Below, piece by piece: positions 24,701 to 39,700 of a DNA stretch of 49,924 nt (its first letter is position 1; every line of letters begins with the position of its first letter). A model generated the notes under the pieces. That model was not told the origin of the DNA, did no database searches, and saw only the letters and a program-made list of their open reading frames with translations. The translations under genes were made by a program, and so were the position numbers. The DNA comes from Saccoglossus kowalevskii (lineage: Eukaryota > Hemichordata > Enteropneusta > Harrimaniidae). Location of the stretch: the NCBI RefSeq assembly GCF_000003605.2, contig NW_003119425.1, positions 1,585,163 to 1,635,086 on the forward strand, read 5' to 3'.

Positions 24701-27700
24701 AAATATAACATGCAGTACAGTTCACATGAGTAAAATTGAAGGGAATGCCTACCCTGTGTAATCCAGATACTGTCTGGAAAGATCCACCCTTACCCTTCTT
24801 CCGCTTTCCTAAAGTTATTGGCGAGATTGAAAATTAGGATACAAAAAAAAAAAACGAAAATCACAGCACCAGAAAGAAAAGTGTGTGAGTGATTTTATTA
24901 GTTATTAGCATAGTCACACACTTTTAACTGAAAGTTGTGGTGAAACGTGAAAATAAAGAAAAATCATGGCACTGTGTAGATTAAAAACATACTAATAGGA
25001 AAGGAAGTAGTTATTCACCAGTTTTTATCCGAGAAGCAATAAATTTTTTTTTTTCATTTGAAAAAAATTATTTTTATTTTCTTCATTTGAAAAAAACAAA
25101 AATAGTGATGTGCATCAAAGGTTTCACAAAGTTTTATTCCTTGTTATGCAGTTTATATTTTGTCCATCTCGATCAAAATGTAGAACTCGAAAACCTACTG
25201 GTCGTCAGTAACATTTAAAGACATCTTATCTCACAAAAAAATTGTAGAATTCTCATATCAGTCGACAGCACAGAAAACTGGCAGCTATCAATGAGCTCTG
25301 CGATAAGATTCAAACCTTCAGACCGGTTGTAACCGGATCTATATCTTGTGTTTCGCCAAGACTGGTCATATATAAAGTGATGTACATACGGATACTGGTT
25401 TACCTATATAATACTCGAAACCACAGAAAAAGAACTGAAGCAAAAAGAGTTGGATAGAGTGATGACTAAAACAAAACGAAAGTGGTAGAAATGTTAATAC
25501 AAAACCCAAAAACAAAATGTTAATAATGCATTATAGATTAAGAAATACCAAATATTTTTTTTTGTGTTGGTAAGTGGAGAATCGAGCAGTAAGAAAGAGT
25601 ACAAACTGTCTTGGCACCACACAAGAATTTAAAAAGCAATTACCACCACCTGCAGCACCGTGATCCTCCCAGATTGTGGCCATTACTGGCACAGTTGATT
25701 TCTTCAAAAGCTCAACAACATTGTCATTGAGGGGATCTTTGTTCTTTTCCAGCCAGCCTTCAACGTTGTAGCCGACCTAAAAAACATATATGAACAAGTA
25801 TGTTGAATGCTAGGAAATTTATTCACCTTTCATGAAAAAAAATTTGCTAAAATTTTTTCGGATTTTTTTTTTGTATAAACTGTGGTCATATAAGAAATTA
25901 CATCTGGTTGGTTGAAAACCAATACAACAATCATAGACAATTGCATAAAAAATGCTCACTATTAAAGCTAATGAAGTGAACTGACTTAAGCTATCTTTCA
26001 GTCGACATCAGATTTTGATCTCAAAACGTGGCGTCCAAATGGTTTTTAATAAAAAGTACATGAAAAGATTGTTTTGAGGAATCCTGGGAAAAAGACTTGT
26101 TCAAAGAAAAGAACAATAAAATAATAACCCCCCCTCTCAATATATATGCACACATCGGAATCGACCTAATAAAAGTAGGGCCTCTTAGACAGACAGACAC
26201 ATGTAATGACACAAGTTGAACCAACTTACAGAGCCAGCATAATGATGAATCAAGAAATGAGGTTCATGCTCAACTTCCTTCTTCTTACCACCAAGAGATG
26301 GTACACCAAAGTTCTTAGACTTGCCCTTGTGTTGAGAAATCATTTTGCTGAGGAAGGTGTTATCAGTGGCTTTGGGGAACATGCACTCTTCTTCCAAGAT
26401 GGGGAAGATTCCCATGGGCTGCAATAAAAATTACAAGATTGTGTTAAAAAATTTAAAATAGCAAACATTTCTACAGGCAATACTAGTGGTAAACAACTGT
26501 TTATTGATGGTTAATTTCAATGCACTTACCTTCTCAATAAGGTCGATACAAGCTTGTAAATCCAGACCAAAATCGATGAACTCCCAGTTAATACCTTCAC
26601 GACGATACTCTTCTTGTTCCAGCACAAACATGTGATGGTTGAAAAATTGTTGAAGTTTCTCATTTGTCAAGTTGATACACAGCTGCTCAAAACTGTTATA
26701 CTCAAAGATTTCAAAGCCAGCAATATCCAAGACACCAATAAAGAAGGCCTTCTTGGCTTTAGTGGCCAGAGTTTCATTAACACGTACCACAATCCATTTG
26801 AACATTTTGTCATATACTGCCTTGGCCATTGCACCAACAGAGTAAGCAACCTAATGAGGATATACACATTAAATAATTTTTAATTATTGTGTCAAATATT
26901 AATTAATAGCAATGATCATAATTCGGTTTTAACCCCAAATTGCCAAAATATTTTTCTTTGCGGTTTTTTGAGCCATTAGTTAGGAACCCCAAAGTATAGG
27001 GAAGATTACTTTCCGAATTAAGCCCAAGCAAAAAAATAAATGTAATTTTTCAATAACTCACTAAGCAGTCCAGATATACATGTAGTTATTGGGAAAAAAT
27101 TAACACTTGTAACATATACATTAGCACATTTATATATTGAATAATATAAAAAAAAATTATATTCAACGAACCTGTTGTTTGTTTCTTCCTTGGTTAACCC
27201 ACTCACTACCAACTTTGATACGAGGACGCAGAAGTGCTTTCTGCAAATCAGCAGAATTCACACCAAACAAATAAGCTACTTTGTCAATATCTGCAAAAGA
27301 ACATAAGAAGGCGGTGAGGGTTTGCAGCATTAACAAATTTATAATGAACCTGCTGAGTTAGTACTGTCAAATACTTTTATTTTATTAGTTGGAAATAATT
27401 TTTGTATGATGTTTATTTCCACTGATAAGTTGAATGTAAATTATGCCAAATTAGTGAAAATGTATTCCACTGATAAGTTGAAAGTAAATTATAAGAAAAA
27501 AGGTAATTTCACTAATTCATCCTTTCTGCCAAATTAGTGAAAATGTATTCCAAATGTTTAAAAAAAAAAGTTTACAAGTTTATTCATATGCTAAAATATA
27601 CAATATCTTGGGAAATATAAATATACACATATTAAATAACAAATTCAAATATAGGCCGAAAATGATAAATATACCTCAAATTTTGCGAAGCATATACACT

Positions 27701-30700
27701 TACCAGCAGTGTCCTCAATTTCAGCCTGTTCCTCACGTGGCCTCTGCTTCCACTTCACGTTTCCAAAATGAAGAATAGATGCTGTGATTGTGTACATAGC
27801 ATTCTTCTGATCATCACTAAAACCCAAAACAGTCAAAGCATTCTACAGAAAAAAACAAAGATGGGAAGAGTTAGCCGGGGCTAAGTAAGCGCCATTCTCA
27901 AGTGAGCAACAGAGACTGTGTCTTTACTAACTAACTAAAAAACGAGCAATAGAGAATGACACTTACATCAGTGATTCTCATCTCATCGGCATCATCAATG
28001 CTGTCAACAGTAACGGCACCCTGAGAAGCATAGTGGTAATCTGTTACTTTACCAGTAACCAACATTTTGTCCATCAGACCCTCCAGTTCTCCAGAAAAGA
28101 TCTGATAATAGATGTGATAGCCACGCTCTCCTTCTTGCTGGTTGATAACACGAGATTTCTCTAGCAGGTCTGATAAAAGAAAAGAAAAGAAAGAAACATA
28201 GTTAAATTACACATGGCTTGCCCTGTAAATGTTTGTCTAATGAATAATGTAATGAATAAAATGCCAGAAATTATGAAGTACTTACAAGTTTCAATGTCAG
28301 CACCAGCTAGTTTACCATTTGAACCAAAATGAATACGGATGAATTTACCCTGTAGGACAACACAGACAAGTTAAATCACAGTTGGGGTTAAATAATTCAG
28401 AATACCAACATGATAATGCTAATACATAAGCTCTATAGCTAAAAGCTTAATATAATTTATATGTGGTAGGAGAGCAAATTATTTTCTTCTTCACTTGGTC
28501 TATCCTTAAGTATAAACTTTTCCACAAACCATGATGATGGTAACAACGCCTACAACCAATTTCTTTTCACATCCCATATGGCAAAGATGAAACAAATGCT
28601 CAAAAGCGTTACACTGAGAAAATCAAAATAATGACTACTTACAAAACGTGAAGAGTTATCATTTCTGCAAGTCTTTGCATTACCGAAAGCTTCCAGGGGA
28701 GGATTGGCTTGGATGACTTGATCTTCTAAGTTAGCCTGCGGCAAGGTTTAATTGAATAGCATAATAGAAAGAATACATTGAAAATGTGGACAGGAAAAAA
28801 CAAATTCACACCTTTGTTATTGAAAAGGATACACACTGATAAAAAAAAAACATGATGTCCACCATCAAAATGCACACAAAAAAGTAAAGTAAAAAAAGAA
28901 TTAAAAAAAAAAAAAGGTAAAAAAAAGAGCACAAAAATTGATGATTGGATGACTGTTGCGGAGATACTGGTCCACATTCAAACTGATAATTTCTTACTGC
29001 CTTTGTGTTTTAACAAAACAAACCACTCCACTTCACGCTGATATTATAAAAAGAACACCACACCAGGTCACAGAAGTGTCCATCTGGTTGTAAGTCAGGA
29101 TACCACACTCTGGTACAAGTTGGTGAGAAGACTAGGGACACACCATGCACGTTTAATCCGAAGAGGTCTGGTATAGTACCTTGTCAGTTTGGTCCACACA
29201 TATTGGTCAGTTGGTCCACACCAAGCTTGTCAGTGGTCACTCGGTTTTACTTTGGGTTAATTTTTCACACATGGGGGGAGACTGATTTTATTTCTGTAAA
29301 AATCCATGCTAGGATATCGAATACCTTGCCGGCATGCTGATTCACCGTTTTTCAAAGACTACAACTCGGTGACGTTAGTATAACTACATAGCAGTTTAAT
29401 AGCACCCTCGATTAACACACACAGTCAATTCAGAAACATACATGTTAATTATTACGTGCAATATTACTTATAAATTCACACAAGAATTAATCACAACATA
29501 CATTTAAATAAAGCATGCGATCTATGGCAGTTCTAATTTATTGCTTCAACTAACATCATCCGAGCACCAGAAGTGCTAATAGAAGGTATTTGTGCTCTTT
29601 TCAATTCCATTAAAAAAAACACACACTGGAACTGAAAAGAGCACAATACAGTATATGTGTTCAAGCCGACCAATGAATTTATAATGAAACAGTTCACATT
29701 TAATTCTCATGCCCTGTTCATTTGACACTTTGGTGATGAAGTGACAAATGACAAATGAATAGTGTTGGTTGTGTAGTGACTGTCATTTGGCAATGATCTC
29801 TGGATAAATGAAAATGTAATACAACAAAATTATAAATTGATAAATGTGTTTAGTGTATGACACAAGAGAAATGATTCAAAGGTGATGACAAAGATGGTGA
29901 TATTGATTTTGATATTGACAATGATAATGAAAATGACGATGATGATAAATAGAAAGTATTAGATGATCAACTCTCAGTTGAATTGGATTGATCAGTTTGT
30001 TGGCATTATGGTAAAAACTTTGACCAATTTTAATTAATTGTCGGTGGCACCACAAGTGGTGTCAGCATTGATCAAGTATGCTAAAATTTACTCTCAAACC
30101 AATAAAATAACATTTTTTTGTGTTGAACCATGACCTAATAAGCATGCAAAGCTACGAAAAACTTGTTATGAGTAGGTCTAGAGTTTACAAAATGTTTTGT
30201 TTTTTTCTATTGACAAGTTTTTTTTTATTAATTAAAGCCTAAAGTTGAGCCACAGGTCTAAAAAGAGGGATTGAGTTGAACTAAATTTTACAAGCCAATA
30301 AATGAGGCGCAATAAATTACAAAAATCTGCTAAATAATTAGGTGGTTGAATTTAGAGTAGACAAAATTTTACGATATGGACTGATTGGATGTTTTGAAGG
30401 TAAAAGATGGATAGATTGTATGTGGATACTGTATTTGATTGAAAACTAGATAGATGAATGCGTTGTTGGATGAAGTGTGTAGATATTAGGGTTAGGGTCA
30501 TTTGATATGTCTGTCTGAAGGCGATGTGATCAGAGAATGAGAATTACGTGTTCTGCATTGGGAGGCCACATAATATCACTACCTTCTTGCCTTCCTGGAC
30601 ATCAGGTTTTTTGTCTTTGGCCGCCGCTGAACTAGCAATGTTGGCAAAATACTGGATAACTTTTTTGGTGTTTTCTGTCTTGCCTGCTCCTGATTCACCA

Positions 30701-33700
30701 CTGGGGAAAGAGACATAATGCGGTCAAGCAAAAACACATGATATAAGCAGGAAAAGGTTACAACACAGGACAGAGGTTTACGAGAACAGACAACAAAAGA
30801 CGACATTCACCATGGTAGGAAGGTAGCTTATTGGAAACAAGGCACTGCTCAACAATAATCTGTCTTGACACCCATAGGTGTTACAGATTGAATAATTGAG
30901 CACTGCATATAGCAGAGCTGGGGGTATAAATGGCTGTGGGCGGGTATATGATGCCTAACGATTGCATGGGGCAGGGGTCGGCCACAACCCAAGTTTCTTT
31001 ATGCTAAATATAGTTGCAATTTACTGTGAAAAACTCCTCTTCACAGCAGCTAACACTATAATATACTAATCACATGCAACGACATCCATCTCCTATAGTC
31101 TTCTATATCAAATGTGTCACTCTGGTTTTAGTGACTTTCAACTTTAACGAATATCGTCATTGCAAAATTTGATAACATTTTGGTATCAAAATCTAAAATG
31201 TCATTCTGGTCTTGGTGACATCAAACTTTGCTAAAGTTTGATGAAATATGAAAGTCTGCAACAAAATTAAATGCACAACTTTCACACTAACACTAGAAAT
31301 TTTTGTTTTCCTCATTTAAATTTGTGTATATTGATCAATGAGTAATGAACCAATGATATTTATATTTTTGTATGTTTTCCACCTAAATTGGATCAAGTTA
31401 TGAGGAAATAAGAAATTGTGTAACTTTTTTCAATTTTTATTTCAAGTCAAAGGCCAAATTTGAAGAACCAAAATTTTTGTTTTTTCTAAGTTAGTTTGGT
31501 TTTGATCTAGCATCATTTCTGCAGTCTCAAAATGCTTGCATGCTTTATATATAATGAACTTGTACTTGGCCACATTTCATTCATACATGGAGATCCCCCA
31601 AAATGCAATTTTTATAACATTTTCACTATAGCCATACGAGCATGGTAGCTTAGCTAGCCTTGTATCAATATGGAAATGGGGAGCAGAAGAATAGATATAA
31701 TCATGCTCACTTATTTTGCTGCTATTTTTTCATTCCATGAGAGAGCATGCATTTTGTGTTTCATCGTATCAATACATTTCATAGCATGTCAAGATGCAAG
31801 TTTTGAAGTTCACGAATTGAAAATTCATATTTTAGGTACAGATTTTGCTACCATATAATGACATGCAAACATACACATAGCGCAGAGACATTTAAGATGC
31901 AACATATAACAAGAAGCAATATATATATACATATCATTAAATACATGCAAATGACTTTGAATAATATCAGAATTGCAGGACACATCGTGCACGGCGCAAA
32001 TATGCAATACTGTGACACAAATCTGAAATGCATATGCAACTTCATTTCATTTTGGTCTGTGAGTTTTTTTGTGTTTTTTTCTTCTTCCTGCAGGGAATGA
32101 GCAGCTGTCTCTACTTACGTGATCAACATAGACTGGTTCTCATGATCTGCAATGAAAAGTGAAAAAAAAGTTTCAACAGAAGTACCTAGAACAATTGCTC
32201 AGACTGTGCACTAAAAAAATGCAAAGTACTGTAGAATGCTTTATTTTCGCTTGGAATTTATTTTCGCTATTTTCGCTGAAGGGATGATTCTGTGAAAATA
32301 AAATCCAGCGAATATACTGTTTTTCCTATATTTCACATTAAACTCATCGAAAATCAGTGAAAATAAATTCTAAGCAAAACGCCCAAAAAGCCTTTTCAGC
32401 GAAAATTAATTCCAGCGAAAAAAAAGTATTCCACAGTAGTTAAAAAAAAAAAGAAAAAGGAAAAACCAAACACACAAAATAAAATACAGAAAACTGAATC
32501 TACTGATAAGCAGCTTGTTTGTCATGCAATTCACACAAACAATTTGGTTCCTGGGCATCAAGAGGAGTAGTAATAACGTTTAATAGTTTCCACAAACTTG
32601 ACCTCTGACCTCACATATAGTTTTATCCCCTCTCAACAAAAGGACATCCATGATAATTACATCAATCAGGTAAACAGTCACTCATTATTTAACTGTGAAC
32701 CATACCCCTCCCGGATCAATCGAAATGCTTGGTACAATCCTTAGCTACTTTTTACCTGACAACTAAACCTATTCTTCTTTGTACCTTACTATGCTTTGTC
32801 AATCGTCTATTGTCTAGTCTTGTACGCTAGCTTTATCTTCGGGAGCCTAACATGCAATTTCTTATTATCAGGCACTCGACCTCTTGTACATTACAGCTAA
32901 GTTAGAATCTGGCATTGTGTGCAAACGACAGGACAGTTCCACTGCCGTCGGCTAGTCCCGCCAGTAAATCACGTTCTAACTCAAGACTCAATAATTGATC
33001 TGTAAAAAAAAAACCCATAGTAAAACAGCCACCTTATGGATGAAGTTAAATGATAGTAAAACTTTAACTGAAGATATCATGATTGGTTTTTGAGGAGTCC
33101 AAGTACCTATCAGAAAGGTCAGACACTAATTTGAAGTAAAACTTCTCAAAATTCCAGTCATTTTTCACAGATATTTAACACTTCAAAGACAAGTCCTGAA
33201 GATACAAGAGGCCATACTGACTTCCCGTGAGGTGGCAAATGGTACAAAGGCCAACATGAAAATTAAGCATACATACGAGTTTATTAGCCAAAAATGAGAA
33301 TACCAAAATGATGAGTTTTTGGAAAGATGAAAATGCAGTTATAAAGGCTGGGCAAGCACCAAAGGCAACATAAGTGTTTAGTTGCTATAGTAATTTAAAT
33401 TCTATTTTGCAATTAGGTAGATTAGAAAAACTATTTTTCAATTAACTTACTTTCGAGGTAGAATTTTTTTTTTCTGGAATGATGTAACTGTAAATTTTTG
33501 CTTTCATATATTCATGTGTTTGGTTTTGTTCCTTGGCAATTTTGTGTTCAAGATTTTCTGAGCATATTTTTTTTCGGCAAGTTGACCACCTCCACACTCA
33601 TCCAGAGTTTTTAATAATCAACACTTTTCCTACATGTAACATCCCCCTCGTTCGCTCATCACCCCGCTAAGCTCCCTTAAATTTCCTTTTAGAAGGGGCC

Positions 33701-36700
33701 TGTTCACCTGCTATTAATACAGACCTTAGTCATAAAAGCCAAATATGATGTAAGCAATCGGAAGCACCTTGGCATTCCTATAAATAATAACTACCATCTC
33801 TAACAGGTCGAGCCTCAATTCCTATCAACAAGATAGTAAACCCTAGCATGTTTACTCCTTGTCTTAGACTGCACTTTCAGATAATCCACCATGGGACGAC
33901 AATGAACCCCGCAGATTAAAATGAACAGTAAACCGCTGAACAGAACATCAAGTCCAAATCAAAAGACCAGCAGTTAAGTCCAAATCAAAAGAGCAGCAGT
34001 ATTGCTATAGCCAGATCTACTTAAGGTCTTGAGGCATATTTGGCATTGAGCCAACCTTACCTTGCAACATGTCATGGTAGGCATTATCAGCTACTGAGAA
34101 GACGTGGGGAGGCATCTCATTTCTCCTCTTTCCCTTGTACAGCATCACTACTTTCTCTGTGTAAATTGGCAGTCTACGGTAAGGGTTGATAGCCACGCAG
34201 AAAAGACCAGAGTAGGTCTACAGAAAAATATACGAGAATAAAAAAAAAAAGTTATTTTTTTTCAAATGAATAAATAAAATATGAAAGACTCATGATGAGA
34301 AAAAAGATAGAAGTAAGATTGTTGATTGTACATTTAATTCCATGAGCGTGACAAAATTTGGTGAATTGTAGGAGTTTAAATAACATTTTATAGCTGTGAC
34401 TTTCATGAAATGAAAGCCTGAAAACCATTAAATTTTGAAACTTTTCTTCTGAAACTTTTTGTGATTTGATCATTTCAGGATGTTTACAGAGACAAAATTT
34501 CCCACAAGTCATTGTGGTAAAAAAAAAAAAGGATGCAGAAATATTTGGGCGAGAAAATTGTGAGGGACTTGTTCAATTACACCATTCATTGTCAAATACA
34601 AATGAAGCTTAAGAGAAGCCAGCAAAAATCCCTGCTTGAATTGATTTTAAGTTATTACCAATAGGTCAAAGTTTACACATGTTCAACTTTTTAAAAACTC
34701 CACGCCCACAGAGGCACTACAGTGAGCAAGGTATTTTGCACTGAGAGACGAGATCTGATAATTAATTTTTATATGACACTTCTCGGATGAGAGATCAGAA
34801 TCAGGCAATATATGAATAACCCTTAGGTGAGCCTAAATAATATACTAGAAATATTTAACTATAAATAATGATTTTCTTCTATAATTTAATTGGTGACACT
34901 ATCATTTCACTCGTAAGTTTTTGTAGCATTGCCCTGGGTGAAATAAATGTGTTGCACTGTCAGTGAAGTAGACTGGTAGTCTTAGTTAGCTAGAATGACC
35001 TCAAAAATCTGAACAATGATTACCCCAGTGCCAAGAATCATGTAAAAGACTACCGTAAGTATATAGCTGTCTTTATATTCTCACACAGGAACTTAGTGAC
35101 ATTATGAGTTCAACACAGCCCTACAGCTGAAACTTTTTATTTACATCAAATTTGACCGAACACTAATACCTTCTATGTATTCTGTTTGTGTATTAAACGA
35201 AACAAGAATATTCAGCAAGCCCCTTTTTGTTGATCTCTTTACATACACTGTACAAATTTATAACGCTTCACTAACTTTTTTCTAACAGTGTTTCTTTCTT
35301 TCTTTTTCATTATCATTTTAAAAGAATGGTGACTTGGAGGTGATCCACAAAGATTCTAAAAATATCATGTAGTGTTTGGCATCAGGGAGGCGTGCAGCTG
35401 CGCAGAAGGTCTCCCAGCACCAGTTTACAAGATGGTGTAATCGGAGACACTCAGCATGCAAGTGTGGATGAAACCATATAAGGCAAAGCTAACTGAACCA
35501 GCTATCAATAATGAAGACCCCTGTCATCTGACATTCCATTTTTAAAGCAGCTGCTCTCTGACCCTCAGCTGATCTGTTTTCTTTTATTTGGTGTCAAATC
35601 TTAACAGTTGTGTAACAACCTTGTCTCTGACTGAGTAGGCCCCTCTAATTAGAGGCAGCATCCCAACCCCCTATGGGCTGTAAACAATATGTTTAGGAAC
35701 TTTCCCCACTGTGAACATATCTCACCTTTACACACCCACTAACGCATGACAGTTTAAATCACAAGCATTGTTTGCCTGCTTTGTCAACCAACATGACTTT
35801 ATGGTTCTTGCACCTCACCTACTTGCTAAATGTCTTGGGAGAGACCGCCTTGTGTATGTCGCTATCTATGACCAGTAGGGCATAGGTCACGAGAGGGTCA
35901 AAAGTCTGACATTTCCCTCACTGCATTATAATCAGAAAGCAAACAATAACCATTCATTGGATGAACTTTCACTGAAGTGACTTAACAAGACTACTCACTT
36001 CTTAGTGGCTTGGAAGACTTGTATTGCTTTATTTGCCAGGGTGGGGACACCATTAAATACATCAAATTATATTTACAATTCTGTGTCTAATAAATATTAC
36101 CAGCAATATTTCACTTGCCAATGTGGGACACCGCTAAATACATCTGATTTTATTTACAAATGGGTATGTAAGCAATATTTCATTTGCCACTGAGGGACTA
36201 ACATGTGATTATTTATTAAATAAGTCTATGTCAAATAGAGATGTCAGCAATGTTTTCATCAATGAGAGCCATCAACCCACCCTGACAGGATAAAATGTAA
36301 ATATACTGTAAGCTTAAAGTAAACTGCATGTAAAACATGCCAGGGTTTTTATAAACAGTATTAAAATGTCTGACCCTTTAAATAAACTTTGAATAAGTCA
36401 ATTTTGGAAAACCACAAACAGAAACTTTCTGACATTAATTGTTTGATTAATGTTTCGATGAATTAACATCCAACAAAAGTTTTCAGAAAATGATACTCAT
36501 CCTATGTCTTTGGAGATAAATGGTATGACTATTCATTAGCTTTAGTGAATGAATATATTTAAAACAAATCAATTACACCAATACTCAAATTTAAAAACGA
36601 AACAGGAAAAAGGAGTTAATTTTAGAGAATAATATTCTAATAATATCTTACTTGAGTTATTGATCTGACTACAGAGGTAGGTATATACATATTACAAATA

Positions 36701-39700
36701 AACAACATCTAAAACCAGTTCTTAGTGATACCACACAATCATGAATATTCATGAGTATATTTGCATAATTTATACAAACCAATAGAAGAAGGTTGGAAAA
36801 TATGTACCATATGACTGCTCAAATGTAAAAAAAAACAAAAAACTAAAAAAATGTAACATCTCTGACATGTGTAATTATACAGATAAAACTTGAATTGACT
36901 AGAAAATTATATTTTAAGGAGATTATGATATTTCTGAACATGGTACTGAGCCTTGCACCTATTTTTGCATCTTTGCTCATGTTGGGCCAGCCCACTGCTT
37001 GGAGTGAAATCACACCAGATTTGTTAACCATTCCTGGTAAGAACTTCTTAGATCAGATTACAAGCTAAAATGGGGATCCCATTTATATGCCAGGGTCAAC
37101 ATTTTTAGATAAAGATTTTAAGTGATGCTTTCTATGCAAATCTTTGCAATCCCTTGCTCAGTCAGCATGACTATATTCCAGCAGTGTTCATCCTGGTATG
37201 AGGGAATACTTTATGTAGAGTGGGCACAGTTTTCTAAATTCCTCAATTTAAATACAATGACAATCACAGAACCAATACCCTCATGTGTATAATACTAGCT
37301 TGCACTGCAGACCTTTACTTGTTAATGGATAACAAAACAATATACAAAGATCAATTGCACAAGCTGTCTTTCATATCAAAACTTAAAAATAATTAATTTT
37401 AGCAGGAATTAATTTTCGCTGAAAGGACTTTTTGGATGTTTTGTATGGAGTTTATTTCACTGATTTTTGTTGAGTTGAAAGTAAAATATAGGGGAAAAAA
37501 ATCAGTGTTTTTTATTCTCACTGAATCATTTTAAATTACAAGTAACTCACAATACTAAATACATATAATCCACTAATTTGTTTGTTTTTTATAACTGATA
37601 AAGTCATTGAACTTGAATTCTTTTCAAACATGTTGTTATCTAGAATATACCACACCTCCCTCTTGAAACAGATTTACTGATTGCCAGATTTATGACAGAA
37701 CACAGCGATGTCACATACCACTGAAAGACTTCTATTGTAAAATTCTAATTTATAGGTGTATTTGAACGCTATACGAACCATTGAACTTATGTCGAAAGGT
37801 TATAACGTACAAATTACCTTCTATACATAGCACTAAATACCAAATACCTTTCTCATACATACTTTTATCAGTCTGACTAGCACTATTTTTAAATCTATAA
37901 AACTACATGCACAAATTAAATATGCATATCTCGAGACCTAATCACAAGATAATCCACATTTGTATATCTCTTGATTAGTTTACAATTGAATTGAAAATCC
38001 TAAAATTATATTTGTTGCGATTTAAATATGGGGATTTCTAACGATTGATATCTGTATTGGTCTTCTCACAAAAAATGTATGCCATCAATTTATGTTTCTC
38101 ACTCTGCCTAAGAACTGATAGATTCTAAAACTCCTCCTTATTGCCATTACAACATCTTATTAAGTTGCCCTCTTATTCCCAATAACAGTAGTAACCCCCC
38201 ATCCTTTCCATCTAGTCTCTTCCCCAGCAAGACAACTCACTACTATTAGATAAATAGCCTACATTTCCTTTGTACTTTAGAGGCAATGACATGTTTCAAT
38301 GATGACAGCATTTATCTACCGTAATTTAGCTACACACAAAGACCCAGCAACTCGCGACTTCAGTGGCATTTACTTACACCATAAAAGCTATATACTATGA
38401 ACCAAAATTAATTTTAATGCCCATTCTATAAAATACTGTTTTTCAACCCATTGTGGATATACTGTCTCGTCAGTATGCCAAGATTTCATGGAATGTTCCA
38501 CCACTCCATCCACATACCACAATACAACCATAACCCCTTTGCCTAGCCTCCTTCATCTGTAACCATCTCTGATAATAAATTACCCAGACCCCAGGACTCT
38601 AGATAGTGCCTCTAGAGCATGAAATTCTCAAAATATCTCAAATTATCATCTCAACTCCTGCACACAAATTTAGACTTAGAAGAGACGAAAAATATATTTT
38701 ATATAAGAACGTCTTCAAGAAATGACACAATTTTTAAAATTGAAAAGTTTTAAGAGAAAATTGGTCTTATGAGACCGAATTCATTTTAAGAATCTTAGAA
38801 ATGTGGAGATGCACAGCTGTTAAATAACCATGCCCTACTGAGTAACTTTTAACCCTAATGTACAAAGGTCAAAGTGGACCAATAAACACATTGAATTCCC
38901 AAAACACTCATTCAAGAGTAGAATGACTATTTATGTTGATAAACTGATATAGACAAAAGATCAACCCCAGTCAAAATGAGTGGATACGTTTTTTCTGAAA
39001 CATTCATATGGATTTAATCAATCAAAATAACAGAACAAAAACAATATACCATGTCAACCCTTAGAACGCCAAAAGTCAATAACTTTTGTTGACTTTCTCA
39101 TTTATAAAACCTATCTAAATTTTTTGCTTTATTTTTCAAATTTTTGATCAACATCTTTTGCTGATGGGAAAACATCTCATTTTGGTCCAAAATTATTAAA
39201 GAAATTGTAGAAAAACACATAAAAATGTATGGTGTTCTTCTGAAGATTTAATGCTGAACTAAAATAGGAAACACATTATAATTCAGTATGCCACCCACTG
39301 AGCTATATTAAGTTTCCTATCTAGGCCTCACTATATTTTCTCTCTCCTTCAGAGATTGATGAAAATGGTTGCTATAATATAATCCTGTCACTATGGGGAT
39401 ATTTTCACTTTACATTTTTGTTGTTGCAAAATGAGGACATCTTCACACTTAATGTCATACTTCCACGTCAGCCATGTAGTTGTGGTGTGTGTATCAAATA
39501 TTTACTTGAACTTGACAGGATGTGTGCCCCTAACATGCATTTATAAAGACACTACACCAACACGGTGTTGTGTGACTTTAATTGACCATTGTAACAGCTA
39601 TGCCATTTTTGAATATACACAACCCATGTTGACTATGTGGGACAACTCTGCTTAATGCTTGAACTATTCTCCATTTCAAGTGTGTTGGTGTTTATTCATC

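Larger units (their letters stand above)
22207..24752 (-). other. Intron 14
   Basis: Contains the putative loop-2 exon 14b near its 5' end and the 38-bp minisatellite. The remainder shows no credible exon. Confidence 0.65.
28736..30582 (-). other. Intron 5
   Basis: Contains the 64-nt hairpin, a degenerate GAT-rich microsatellite at about 29878-29950 and small GGTCCACAC duplications near 29170-29230. No alternative exon for switch I seen. Confidence 0.65.

Noticed and set aside
27967-28169. Search for Drosophila-style alternative copies of motor exons (exons 3, 7, 9 and 11 of the fly gene)
   Set aside because: Flanking introns were read on the gene strand and no second homologous frame with splice sites was found, except the loop-2-like exon at 24616-24662.
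29586-29649. Hairpin as miR-208 or miR-499 homologue
   Set aside because: Neither arm resembles the mature sequences as I remember them; only the intronic position in a myosin gene is similar.
29878-29950. Asp-rich coding exon on the plus strand
   Set aside because: It is a degenerate GAT microsatellite with a stop soon after and lies in an intron of the opposite strand.
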